Assembly (NCBI RefSeq): GCF_035582795.1
Contig: NC_134367.1
Coordinates: forward strand, 46,665,062-46,729,061
Length of the DNA: 64,000 bases
DNA from: Mycteria americana
Taxonomy: Eukaryota; Chordata; Aves; Ciconiiformes; Ciconiidae
Reading direction: 5' to 3'
The notes beneath the pieces were generated by a model. The model was not told the DNA's origin and did not search any database. It saw only the letters and a list, made by a program, of their open reading frames with translations. This document shows, piece by piece, positions 19,524 to 31,210 of the stretch. Position 1 is the first letter of the stretch. Every line of letters starts with the position of its first letter. Position numbers and translations under genes: made by a program.

Positions 19524-22500
19524 CTAGAAAAGAAAGGCAGCACAAAGCAACTGATGTTCTTAAATATTGTAAGTCACCGCAACATCAAACCCTTTAGAAC
19601 AGCAAGTCTGAAACACGCTTCTCCCTCCGAGCTGGGGAGCAGCGCTTCACAAGCTGGCCTTTGTCAGACACCACCACAAGCAGTGGCAACAGGCATCACC
19701 ACTGGCATCACTGGTGACAGTGGGTCCTGCTACTGGCAGTAGCAGCAACGGCTCTGTGCCAGGCCACGTACCATCAGCACGCTATATGGTGAGCAAAGTG
19801 GTACGCTAGAAACCCCAACTTCACAACACCATATTTGGGTGTTACCACACTGGTAATGTTTTCTGTAGGTGGAGACATTCGTCAGATTGATGTCACACAC
19901 TTCAAAATGAAAATCTAAGCATATCTTTGGAAGGATTCTACAGATTCCCCTGAGGAATGGAAAATATAAGAAAGAGGCCATCAAGGACTCAGTGCAAGTA
20001 AAGCGTGATTTAGCACTCCCTGCTGAGCAGCTCTCAGTTCACTGCATGGCTCTGCCATGTCCCAGCAGGATACATGAGGGAAGGCAGAAAACAAACACCC
20101 TATCAGAACAAATCACTCCACTGCACTTGCTTCTCCTTCTGAAGGGAGCACAGAAAGAACCACCAGCATGTGAACCAGTATTAGTCATGCTCCTTACTGC
20201 ATCACTGCAAAGTGCCAGGAGAAGACCTTGCCAAGAGAATAGCTCAACTCATACTTCAGCTTCTCTACAGTGAACTAAAGCAAAGTGAAATACTCCATGA
20301 GAGGGTTTTAAAACATCTGCAGGGAAGGAGGGCAATCGGCAGAATTCTTCCCAGTTCAGCGCTTTGTTTATTTTAAAAGCAATCAAACCAGGGTAATTTA
20401 ATTATTTCTTCAAATCAGTATCATGCTGACTAATGAATTTGTGGTAGGTTTCATCTTCACATTTTTGAAGAAATATTTTAGTAATATAACGTGAATAAAG
20501 AACATAGAGCAGCAACCAAAAATAAAAACGCCCTCTCCCAAGGGGAAGATGACAAACAATGGGAGTGGCAGCAGTGCAGCTCTGGAGTGCCAATACGGTT
20601 ATTTTCTCAAGCCTGACCTAGAGGATACGAACCACTTCAGAGCGTACATTCTGCCACCAGAACAGGATGGAAAACCTTGGCACTTTCACTTAGGCTATCA
20701 AACAGTGGGGCACCTCTAATGGTGATTTTGTTTGAGTAATCTCTGCATTCTTAGGACTCCACTTAGTTCATTTATTTTATGCAAAATCCAGTAAGCAGTA
20801 GTGTCTTTAAACCAGAAATTATACTCATAATATATGACTAGTAACTCACACAGGAAAGGCTGTGTATTGCTGTCAGCACTCACCCCACCTATCTTATCCC
20901 CTTGCCATTTCTACAGGGAGCATTTGAGTATCTCTCTGCATTCCCATCATCTGGCCTGGAACTTACTTGATTCCAGGAGGCGCTCCAGCTCTTCGGGGGA
21001 AACAAACTTCTCCCACTCATGTGTTCCTTCCGGTACAATGCCTATTACTTTTTCTGCAACCACAATTCCCAGGATATAGGACAACTGTGTTTTATTGATT
21101 GTAGTAATGAATAAAGAACCTTCAGGCTAATTAAAAGATTAAAATGTTCAATTAGAAGAATATTTAGGTTTTTTTAAAATTGTAAATTTAATTGCATTAA
21201 AACATGTAGTTTGTCTATCTACAAGTCTACAAGCTCATCATAACATAATCAAAACAGTCAACATAATCAAAGTCTTGGATGGTCTGATAACAATTTCCTT
21301 AACCAAAAAACATCTAACAAAGTCACTTATAATGTAACATTGCCCAGGAAATGGATAAATAAAAGATATTAAGGTATATACAATACCTATTGTAAAAAGA
21401 AACACTTTTTTAAATTAAAACCAAAGTAAAATGTGCAATACTGCCTATTTTTGAGACTGCTGAATGTCGTGCTTGTTTTAATGATTACAGAGTCAAAAAA
21501 CAAAGCCAGAAATTAATTCTAAGTACTTAAGAGACTGTTTGGTAGAAATAAAGGATAATTTCTATGTCCCCAGCAGGCTGAAAATTAGTTAAGCGTTCCA
21601 TTCAAATAATCTATATTCCTTCTAATGACCAGAAAGATAAACCAAAAGATTAAAGGAAAGCTGCTGCTTGTGTACTGAGCCTACCATCCTTCTTTACAAA
21701 TGAAGTAATATCAAGAGGAATAAAACAACACCTGATTATCTCCAAGCGTAACTATGACCCTTTAAAAGCAATCCAGGAGCACATCTGATGCGATACTAGA
21801 GCTGGAATAGAATCTTGTGAGTCAGAAACATCATTACAGTCAGTTTCAATGCAGTCTGAGCCATAGCCATCCATCAACAGCAGCACTGCCACGTTTTCTC
21901 TCACACCTAGGTGAAACCAGATGCAACCAGATTTCTTAAAGTCTTGATGCAAAGCAACACTGCAGTGCTAGGTAACGCCATTAGCACTTTTTGAAGGCAG
22001 CGTTGGGAAATAAATTTCCTCTAACTTTAGTTACTGAAGTTGGGAACATGTACTTGCATCATGGAGGAGAATGGAAGGCACCTCTGGAGCATGGTTCAGA
22101 CTTCAAGGTGGAGAAATGAATGCAGATGTAGGTGTTTTCACATTCCTTCAAATGAAAACCTTAATAATAAAAAAGAATAAATATTCCCAATAACGAAAGC
22201 AAAAACTCTCTTACCTTTAACACCCGAGAGCAACACTTGATAAACATTTCAAGGTCAGCCACGTGCTCCACTACTTCAGAAGCTACAATTACATCAAAGG
22301 TTTCCATACACTCTTCCACAATCTCCTCCAGTGAACTGGACTTGTACTGTATTCTCTTGGCCAGGACCGGATCAAATGACTTGTGTTGGTCTGCTGTTCT
22401 AATGTTGTCCTCCAGAGGATCAATTCCAGTAACTGAAGCTCCCAGTCTACCCAGAGGCTAATAATACAGAGTATAATTTATTCTCTGCATGAAAACAATT

Positions 22501-25500
22501 TACTTAAAGGTGTCTGCAACTTTGCAATGTACATACACGGTGCAGAAAACATCTATCAGAGAACAAGACAAACAACAGTAAATGGTGAGCTCTGATCCAG
22601 CAGTTTTCTTTGAAATGTTTATTAAAGCAAAGAAAATCATATACTGGAATACACCCGTTTAAATTGTCTTTTAGAATAAATTGTTCTGAATCCATTTTTT
22701 TACACCAAATAAATTTCCTCCACTATTACCCTCTGATAGATGAAAAACAAAGGGGCAAAATCAACACAGTACTTAAAGGGGGAAAAACAATGCTGTATTT
22801 AATTACTGTCATTACTTTCTTCTACATCCACCTGTAATGGTAAATCCTTATATCTTTTTAATGGTTACTTAATATATTATTATCTCTGGGACTTTCTCAC
22901 TGCTGAGAACTAAACACTGATGTTTACTAGGATAGCATCAGGCTTGGCTGTCACTCAAGTTTCTCCAGTGTCTTCTTACTCATGGGTTAACACCTCAGCC
23001 ATCACCTCTTTTGAAACTGAAACAGGCTGCAGAACATGACCACACGTATGTTATTCCAACCTGAAATTCACCAGTTGTTCAGCCTGAGAAGGTGAGGCAG
23101 CGCACCAGTCTTGCCAGCCTTGCTGGAGAGCAGGCTCTTGCAAGACTACAGGATTTTGCTCAGAATAAAAGAAGACAAGGGAAAAAAAAACCACATGGGG
23201 AGAGATTCGAGTCCTTTTGTAACACCTCGTTTCAGATGCTGATAAAGTTCCCAGAGTAACTCAGCCAGATCTGTAATCCTAAATTTGGAAACCATCCCTA
23301 GTCTATTGATAGGATATAGCACTGTTCAGAGCCTGTGTGGCCAAAGGGTTCCACCACAAATAGTTACTCCTCAGTGCCACGTTTGTGTAGACTCCTTGGG
23401 AGGCAGCTGTAACATCAGCCCCTGTACCACGAGAATCTCTCCTGGCAGAGAGGAGGTATGTCTCAGGTGTTTTATGTTATTCCATGCTTTTCCCATGAGA
23501 GCAGAGCAAAGCAAAGGCAAGAAACCCCACCCCAATATAAAAAAACTGAAGATAAGCAATTCAAAGAAATGAACGTTTAAGAACAGGTTTATAATTGAAA
23601 ATACTTCTTCGGTAATTAAGATTGTCATGATTAAAGTATTCTTGCCTAGGCTCCAAATTAAAAAAAAAAAGGGGGGGGGGGGGGGGGGGGGGGAGAAAAA
23701 AATTGTCATACTGTGACAGCCCAGAAGCAAGCTAGAAGACTTTTATGTCATTCTTCCCCTCTCCTTTTCTTTACAGTGTTTGAAATCTTATTTTTCTGAT
23801 GAACCCCAGGATTTTAGAATTTCTCATTACCAATTCCCTCCTTTTCTGTAAACCACCACCACTATGCAAACCAAATATTCTATGAGGTTTGTAGAATGTG
23901 CTGCGCTCCAAAACATTCAGTAACAAATATATCCTCGATGAGAAAAATCCTCCTCTGAGGATTAGAAATTAAACAGTGTAACAGTAAAACATTTCAAAAA
24001 CTTTGTACGCTTTTTAACAAGAGAAACCGGAGCACACTGTTTCTTACCTCACTTAGCAGTCCACCGCCACAGCCAACATCAAGAATCTTTACTCCAGAAA
24101 GTGGGTTTCCCAGATGATAATTACTGCTCATGTTCAACAGAGTATCTCTGAAAGAAAAGGGATGTGATTAAGGGCAAACATGCAAGGTGGTTTAGTAAAT
24201 GTAATACGCGGTTATCTTCAGTACTGATAATTGTTTTTCTTTTACAGTGTTTTCTGAGGTTATGCAGAAATAGTAAATATATATTAAAAAAATCTGTCTT
24301 CAAAATCATACCTAATAAATGGCACTCTAATATCATTCATAGAATGAAGGGCTGAATATTCTCCTTCTTCATCCCACCACTTATGTGCAAGGAGCTGGAA
24401 TTTTTTCATTTCCTTTGAATCCACCGATGAGTGTGAAGTGCTGAAAAGTCTCTTCATGGTGAGCCTAAATAATGAAAGCTGAGTGTCATGAAACTAATAC
24501 CAATATTTCATGTCAGCTGAAATATGGGAAAAACAAATTCTGCATCAGAAAATGAGAAAAAAAAAAAGATAAAACTCATGTTCCTTTAAAGATTCTAGTT
24601 ATACTTGATTAAAAACAAACAGATTTTATGCACTGTATGTATAACGTATCTTCCAAAACAGATGGCTGCACACCTGTAATTTTTAAGTTATTAATTAGTA
24701 AAACAAAAATAGGCCACATCAAACATTTAAACATTTGTGAGGTTTAAAAATTACTTCATGTGACACTGTCACAAAGTAAAATTAAATTGTTATAGAAAAT
24801 GATAGCCCTTGTCACATAGGATTATTTTAGATACAGTACTTACATGCTGCTTTGTATTTCAGTCAGAGAGACAGGCGGAGTACTACTGGATTTCAGCTGT
24901 ATTTTCCAGTTGTAGTTCTGAAGGGTACCTCTCAGGCCTGTCTGAAAAGACAGATCAGCACGGTCATCTGCATAAATAGAAGAAAAGCAACCAAATGGAA
25001 AACATCAGCTTCAGGAGAGCTCACAGGCAAAAAATCTAGTTTAACAATGCTGCTCTAGACCAACAATACTAACTGTGCAAATCTTTACACATTTGCTCAC
25101 TATTGTACTTGGGAGTGCATGGGGATTAAATAAAAGAGCATATGCTAGTTTACCATCCCAGTTACTTCTCAAAATATGTACAATGACATTTTTCAGAGCC
25201 TGAATGAAAAGGAACTCTTCATGCAGCTGAAATGTTTCAGTTAGTGGGAATTTCACCAAAATGTTTACTCTGACCACAAGTTGTGCATACGCATGCACAC
25301 ACTCATAGTTATCAACACAGGGCTCTGATTCCTGTTTCATTACATATTGGAACAAGAAATATATGTCTGCACGCTCATTTTGTATCATACGAATTGGTAA
25401 GGAAACATAGGTAAGAAAACCTCACGGACAGTGCAGAGACAGGCCAAGGACACCATCTTAAAAACTGCTCTCCATGCCTGTTTAGCCAACGTACGGCTCG

Positions 25501-26318
25501 GCTCTGCCAGGCGTAACGTACAGTCACTCACGCTCCAGCTGCTGCCTGGTCACCAACAATCCCCGAACCACAGCAATACCTCACTGCCCCCCGAGTAAGG
25601 GCCCCCCGAAGACGACTTGAGGCCGCAGTGAGCAATAGAGAGGCCCACAGATACCTCTGGGAATACAGTCACGCTGAAGGGCTGCACGGGGGCCCAAGGC
25701 GGTGGCAGAGGGAAGGACGTCTCCCTTGGGAGAGCTCTGTTGGACGTGCGGAGAGCCCACCAGGGCCTGCCACACAAGGCCTGACGGGCTGGCGTCAGGC
25801 TGGCTCACAGAGCAGCATTAGCAGCACGACTGCGAGCTGAGACGGGTGAGACAGGCCGGTGCGGTGTGGGAGACGAGCGGCAGTGCCGCAGCCCCGCAGA
25901 CCGCCGGTGGCCAGGCCGCTCCCGCCGAGGCTGCCGGGCACCCGCCGGGCCGCGGGCGGAGCGGGGCAGGCCGCGGCCGGGACGCCGAGCGCAGGCCGGC
26001 CGGCGGGGCCGGTGGGACGCCGCCAGGCTCTGCCAGAAACAACCGCCAGGTCGAAGGCGGTGGGAGGTTTGCTGGGGGCCCTGTGAGGGGGCTGGTGAAG
26101 CGACACCGCGTTCGGCCACCTCAGCCGCGGGGTGCGACGCGGGCCGGCCAGGCCCCGCCGCCCGCAGGCACCGCGCCGGGCCGGCGCCCGCCCTCCCGCC
26201 CGCGCCCTCCGCGCCCGCCCGCCTGCTCACCGCCCGCAGCCCCCAGCAGCGCGGCCGCCGCCCGCCGGCGCCCCAGGGCGCGGGTGAGAGCGCGGGCCGC
26301 CCCGCCGCCGCCCCACAT
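19327..26318 (-). CDS. COQ3: COQ3, mitochondrial ubiquinone O-methyltransferase (7 coding exons)
   Basis: S-adenosylmethionine-dependent O-methyltransferase that carries out both O-methylations in coenzyme Q synthesis, on the matrix side of the inner mitochondrial membrane in the COQ complex. Coding exons (minus strand) are 26231-26318, 24844-24967, 24312-24464, 24048-24147, 22215-22457, 20967-21126 and 19327-19523. They total 1065 bases, 354 aa plus stop; the human protein is about 369 aa. All junctions are GT-AG and in phase. Residues 1-29 are Arg/Ala-rich without acids, fitting a mitochondrial presequence. The methyltransferase core shows motif I LDVGCGGGLLSE (about 144-155), the acidic ribose-binding GIDP (166-169), and FDVIVASEVVEHV (209-221), all expected in this UbiG/COQ3 family. 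The C-terminal part has ITTINKTQLSY and MLYNPLSGSW. No frameshift or missing key residue is seen. The start MW is shared with human. Confidence 0.95.
20967..21126 (-). CDS. COQ3: COQ3 coding exon 6
   Basis: Acceptor ATTAG|CCTGAAGG and donor ATCAA|GTAAGT. It encodes residues 237-289, PEGSLFITTINKTQLSY onward, ending in EELERLLES. The human protein, as I recall it, has PGG where this has PEG at the start. Confidence 0.94.
22215..22457 (-). CDS. COQ3: COQ3 coding exon 5
   Basis: Acceptor TTATTAG|CCTCTG and donor TTAAAG|GTAAGA; 81 whole codons (residues 156-236). It carries the SAM-binding acidic residue in VTGIDPLEDNIRTAD and the motif FDVIVASEVVEHVADLEMF, ending CCSRVLK. Confidence 0.96.
23661..23698. 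repeat. A-run/G23 homopolymer tract in COQ3 intron 4
   Basis: A run of about 13 A is followed by 23 consecutive G (23671-23693) and then A-rich sequence. On the COQ3 sense strand it is a long C tract flanked by T, a pure pyrimidine tract about 350 bases after the exon 4 donor. Length in the assembly is likely unreliable. Confidence 0.9.
24048..24147 (-). CDS. COQ3: COQ3 coding exon 4
   Basis: Acceptor TTTCAG|AGATAC and donor GTGAG|GTAAGA. It finishes the Arg codon begun in exon 3 and encodes DTLLNMSSNYHLGNPL, then the glycine-rich SAM motif LDVGCGGGLLSE. Confidence 0.96.
24312..24464 (-). CDS. COQ3: COQ3 coding exon 3
   Basis: Acceptor TTATTTAG|GCTCACC and donor ATTAG|GTATGA. It encodes LTMKRLFSTSHSSVDSKE, probably the end of the presequence region with a typical RLFSTS-like cleavage context, then the conserved LLAHKWWDEEGEYSALHSMN and RVPFIR. 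Confidence 0.95.
24844..24967 (-). CDS. COQ3: COQ3 coding exon 2
   Basis: Acceptor TTATGCAG|ATGACC and donor GCAT|GTAAGT. It encodes DDRADLSFQTGLRGTLQ and a weakly conserved stretch. A second CAG at 24942-24944 would start the exon at 24941, but that removes 26 bases and breaks the frame with exon 1, so the upstream acceptor is preferred. Confidence 0.85.
26231..26318 (-). CDS. COQ3: COQ3 coding exon 1 (presequence)
   Basis: Inside a CpG island. It encodes MWGGGGAARALTRALGRRR followed by an Ala/Leu stretch, then donor GGCG|GTGAGC. The single leftover G joins AT of exon 2 to make Asp, so the phase closes exactly. The start has A at -3. The composition fits a mitochondrial targeting helix. Confidence 0.88.
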
Positions 26319-26690
26319 CGTCGCGGCCGCCGCCGAAGCGCCGCGCTCGCCCCGCCCCGCTCCGCTCCCAGCGCCGGGCGTGCGGCGGCGACGCGGTACC
26401 GGCTGCCTCTGGGGGCGGGCGCCGGGAAGGTTGGTTCCGCCCGGCGCTGGGGCCCGGCCTGGTCCACAGCCCCCGCCCGCGGCCTGGCAGCCGGGCGGTG
26501 CTCGCCTTTGCCCGCGGTGCCGGCCCGGGTCTCCTGCCGCAGCCCGAGGTGCGGCTTCACGGCGGGGTGCGGCGGGGCCGCCGCGGGGGAAGGCAGCAGC
26601 GGCTGGGGCGAGGCGCTGCCGCCCCGCGGGGCCTCTCCTCCCCGGGCCCGGCCAGGGGCAACGCTGCCGTTCAGAATATTTTATAAAATC
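26319..26690 (-). promoter_or_regulatory. COQ3: COQ3 CpG-island promoter
   Basis: GC-rich, CpG-dense sequence continues from exon 1 to about 26.68 kb, where it drops abruptly into AT-rich DNA. No TATA box is seen. The island also covers the start of intron 1 down to about 25.84 kb. All long open frames in it are GC artefacts. Confidence 0.75.
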
Positions 26691-26699
26691 TATTTATAG

Positions 26700-29600
26700 A
26701 TACTTACCTATTATTACATTTTTATCAGTATTTATTTTATAAAATGTAAAGGAAGCAAAACAAAACGCTGGACAGACCATTACAAGCACTTAGTCGAGCT
26801 TGTTTTTTTAAAGATGATTCCAGCTTAAGAAGATGTGGTACAGCAAGAAAAACCACTTCGTTTTCTTTTCCCTTCGCAGCGGTAAAGCACAGTGTCCCGA
26901 TGCGTTTGGCACTGTATCGCTGCCCATAGAGCAGGGTTGCTGCCCTTCCTGCCTGCAAGACCCGGCCTGTACGAATGCCAACCTGTATTGCCCCGTGGGT
27001 GCATCGTGGCACATATCGCCATGCCTTCGCCTGGAAGCTCTGCTGGAAATTAACACAGTGATTTTATTTAAATTTATGCCCCCTATACTCCTGCATGTAG
27101 ACCTGATCCTTGAGTGTCTTGGAACAAGAAAACACTCCTTCAGCAGAGGCTTGCTCAGATGAGACAGTGATTAGCTATCAGCCTTCAGTCTCTTTTATTA
27201 CCAGGTAAACCACTGGACTTGCAAGGGAGGGCCCAAAGTACAAGACTCCTCATTTCTGGGAGCAGGGAGGCACGGGAGAGAAGCAATACCCGACAGCCTG
27301 CACTACACATCTGCGGCATGGAGCAGAGCTCTTGGGCCCCCAAGATGGCCGGGCTTGCGACAAACTCCTGAGCGCTTCCTCCTGGGAACCATCCAAGCCG
27401 GTTTGCTGCCTGTTGGAGAGGCCGCTGTGCCACAGTTTCCAGGCACAGCCCGGGCTGCGGCCCAGGAGGGACAAGGCTGCCTTCCCCGCTCCCTCGCCCA
27501 GGCACTGCTGCCCCGGGCCCTGGACTGAGGTTCAGCTGCGGGGTTTGAATCCATCCGCCACCGCGAGCGGCTCTGGCAGATCAGAGCTGACAGACACAGG
27601 GAGCTCTTCTTCCCCTCCTCTTTCCCCTTGGCGGGCTTCGGCATTTTCAGATCCCCATAGTGAGCGAGGTTAACACGCTTAAATGGTAAAGAATCATGGC
27701 GGTTTTTAAAAAGAATCATTTTCTGACACTTTATTGAGCTGCAGGTCTCATGAGAAAGTCCCATGAAAACCACAGCTGGCTGGCAGGGAGCAGTGCGGAG
27801 CAAGGCAGGGGTAAGCCATGAAAGCAGCAGCCGGCAGTGCTCCCGTGCTTTCCAGGCAGGTGATGGCAGCGGCCGGGTTCCCTGCCCGGCGGTGCGGACG
27901 CTGGCATCCACAGGCGGGGGGCACGGCCTGCACAAAGCCGGGGCAGGAGCACCCTCCAGGCAGCAGGAGGTTTGGACTAGTACAACCACTGGTTTGACTC
28001 ACTCTATCTAATGCTAGTCTGTTTTACTAACTGACCTTGCTCGGTGCTGCAACCCTCACTGCTTGAAATCTGCCCATTTACAGGTCTCCTGTAAATATAG
28101 TATAATTCATCTAGTAGTTTAAAGTTCGGATTTCTTTTTTTTTTTTAAAGCTAAACAAGGACTACTGAAAGATCTTAAAGAAGCTTGTCTCAGCAGCAAT
28201 TAAATATATGGCAAACTTGCTTAGTGTGTATGTGCTCTGCTTCTCTACTCACCTGCTTTCCATCCAGCAAAGCTCATGGTGCAGTGGACTTATGAGTCAC
28301 TAGTAACACCTCAGAGCTACTGAAGAAACAGAACTTGAAGAGATCCTTTATGCCAAGACACACGGTCTCCGTAAGACACAAAACTAAGCCTTCCTTCAAA
28401 GTGTGCTTCTCCATATTACTTATGCAAATTAATTTATTACTTTTCATTTATTTAGCAAAGCAAATGCAAAATCTGGAGAGAGCGAGCCAATCTTACATTG
28501 CCATTACCTTTATATTTGTGATTTTTAAAAATTTAGTAACAAGCAATTAAATACATGCACACTGGCAAGTATCTTACTTAACAGGATAAGCTGGTTTTAA
28601 ACTAGAGGTAGCTATTCCATTTTCTAGTCAGGGCCTCAAGGACACAAATAACAGATTTTTTTTCCAAACCAGTCATTATGCCATATTTCAAAAAGTATGT
28701 AGTTGCTCAATCTTTAAAGTTAGAATATTTTACCCAATTACTCTTTTTTGGCCTATCCATGGCCACAGCCAGTTCCTGTTCTTAGATGGCATAACAGGTA
28801 CCTTGGGGTACATATTCACATTGGTTTTGTTGTATTCATCCTCAAAACAATTTGCATGGAAACCATTTTTCACTTGATTCCACACCATCCCTTCCTTCTT
28901 AAAAAATTTTTTCAAGGGAATTGCCTCTGAAGGTCACGTTGCTGCACGATATTCAAAATTGTATGTCTTATTCTCCTGCAGTGCACTGAAATATTTTTGC
29001 AGTGTTTATTTCAAAATGTAAAAGAACAGAGCAACAACCCAATCTAGACTTTTCCAAAATGATACATTCCCTTTTTTTTTTACTAAAAATGGAGTTACTA
29101 AAACATGAAGAAGTCTAATGTATGTGAAGCTGATGTAGTACTGATGTATTTTTAATTACTGGTGTGCGGAGTATGCTGTTTAGTAAGATTTCCGAAGCAG
29201 TTAAATACAGAGATTGTATGCTCTTTTTATTGGCATACAGTCACTACCCATATAAGTGCATTTGTGTCAAAAAAATAATTTTCATATTTACAGGAAGTGA
29301 CAGAATTCCAGTTGTTGGCAGAGTATATAAAGCTTTTCATACACAATCTTTTTTATTATTAGACAGAGAATATAAAATCTGAACTGAAAATCAAATTCAA
29401 TGCATCATGGAAACTGTATTCCTCAATAGCTTTTCTTAAACTTAATTCTAGTTTCTCTCTTTCTCTCTCTCTCTCAAAAGACATCCTTCTAAGACATCTG
29501 AACTGTTATGCTACCTACTTTTCAAGAAATCCTCACTTTTACCAAGATCCAATAGCGTACTGAGGTTGGATCAATACATCATTATCCATACCAATGCAAG

Positions 29601-30870
29601 TAAAATTAGTGTGTTGCAAATTATGCCTTATTTTGCTAACAGATATGACCGCTTACTCTATGTAAAAGGACTTAATTGGGGGGGATGTTATTTATAACTG
29701 ATTATTTATCTGTAACAGTGTTTTGATAAACATGCATGTATTCACCAGCCGTTAGCTTGCTTAATAAACGTATAGGTAAAATGTGATTCTTTGCACTGAA
29801 GCGTTTTACTTCTGCATCTAATTTATGAAAAAAATTACACTGGCAAAAATGCTGCATAGCTGAATTCTAATTTTAGTTAAATGGATTAATCTGTTCACGA
29901 AGACATGCTCTGCAAGTTGCCTGTACTAGTATTTTCTTTTCTTAGAAGATACAGCCATCAAAGAGATCTTACTTTGATGTTAAGCCTTTTATCTTTTTCA
30001 CAATTGGTATCATACCAGACCTTCTAGGCACAGATCTCCAATCTTTTCCTGAATGAATGTTCTTCTGTAACAGTCACTGGCCTAGGGTGTGTAGTGTTGT
30101 GGGTTTTTTTTTTAAACTAGTATTATTTCACACTCTTGTTGCTAATAGCAATAGTTCATTTCCTGAAAGAGGAGGTAATCAGTGACCTCTTTCACCTTAT
30201 GGTGATATTAAAAGCAAAAATGTAGTTACATTGCTGTCTAATCAATGTATTAGCTTTACAGGAATCACAATTCTCATAACACTAACAAAAATAACCAGCT
30301 TTAATGTTTACTACACACTTAATGCATGTGCCAAAATGTAAAGTTAACCTATGGTCAGTTTTCCAATGTGTACTGAGTGCCATTTTAAATGTATTCCATA
30401 AAAACATCTAAAATACTGAGTGTTGTTCCTGTAATATCCCTGAACATCCAGAAAATTCTCTCTGAAAACTGGGTGAGGAATATAGTTCCAGAGCTTAACA
30501 CTGTCACACAAGATCAGTTAGTCGCACATATTCCTAATGGGGTCCAGTCTGTTTAAGTATAGCTTGTATTACAGTGACCCATATTTTACACGCACAGCAT
30601 ATATTACTTGCTAGTCCAAGTAAAAAGGTTATTAAAAATCTATTACACATATCTAAAGAAAAAAAAAAGATGTCTTTTCTTTGTTCTTCCACACACCCCC
30701 AATAGATTAATCTCATGTCCATGGATTACATATTTTGACAAGTGTTTTACGTTAAAATCTTTTTCAAGTACTTTAAAAATTTATTATACCAAAAAAAGCT
30801 GCCTTTTTCTTTTTTTTTTTTAAAAGTACTTTCTACAGTTTAACACAAAATTCAGGTGCAAGAATTTTAA
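26700..30870. other. Intergenic, COQ3 promoter to PNISR 3' end
   Basis: Mostly AT-rich without recognised genes. The exception is a GC-rich block at about 27.2-28.0 kb with a 228-aa minus-strand open frame (27303-27989) that I cannot assign. A CT-rich microsatellite lies at 29452-29476. Confidence 0.5.
29452..29476. repeat. CT microsatellite
   Basis: Imperfect (CT)n run, TTTCTCTCTTTCTCTCTC and so on, about 25 bases. Confidence 0.85.
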
Positions 30871-30891
30871 ACAAAAAATGAACTAAAGAGC

Positions 30892-30897
30892 TTTATT
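30892..30897 (-). terminator. PNISR: PNISR polyadenylation signal
   Basis: Canonical AATAAA on the minus strand (context TCAATAAAGCTC), 283 bases after the PNISR stop. The 3' end would fall near 30870-30880, followed on the minus strand by T-rich sequence. Further distal sites cannot be excluded. Confidence 0.65.
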
Positions 30898-31179
30898 GAC
30901 ATCACAGTACATTCAATAGTAATTTTAAGAACATTACAGCTGAAAGAGAATGGCCTGGTTTATATTCTTAATAAGCACTACCGTTCTTGAAAAAATGTAA
31001 TACAAAGAAATCCTATTAGGTATTTAATTCTGAGCAGCATTTGGAAAAAATACACCTATTTACAGATAAAAAAAGGATTCTGGTTTCACCTACATAGCCA
31101 CAATGTGCCTCTATAATGAGACAAGCCTTTTATAACTCATGGAATTTTTAAACGTCATAGCACTGGTGCCATAAATTCC

Positions 31180-31210
31180 TCAGCGTTTACGACGAAGAGG
31201 AGTTGTTGAT
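31180..31210 (-). CDS. PNISR: PNISR last coding exon (31 nt coding)
   Basis: Acceptor TTTTTCAG|ATCAAC. Joined to the AG ending the previous exon it gives Arg, then STTPLRRKR and TGA, a basic tail like those of other SR proteins. Too short to stand out as an open frame. If the preceding intron is kept, the protein stops at TAG immediately at the splice donor instead. Confidence 0.85.

Noticed and set aside
23371-23730. 119-aa open frame with poly-Pro and poly-Phe
   Set aside because: Produced by the G23/A homopolymer tract inside a COQ3 intron.
24941-24967. Alternative acceptor for COQ3 exon 2 at 24941
   Set aside because: Good polypyrimidine context, but it shifts the frame relative to exon 1; 24967 keeps it.
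25805-26742. Long open frames on both strands (up to 298 aa) around 26 kb
   Set aside because: They lie in the COQ3 CpG island, where high GC removes stop codons. Only 26231-26318 on the minus strand joins in phase to COQ3.
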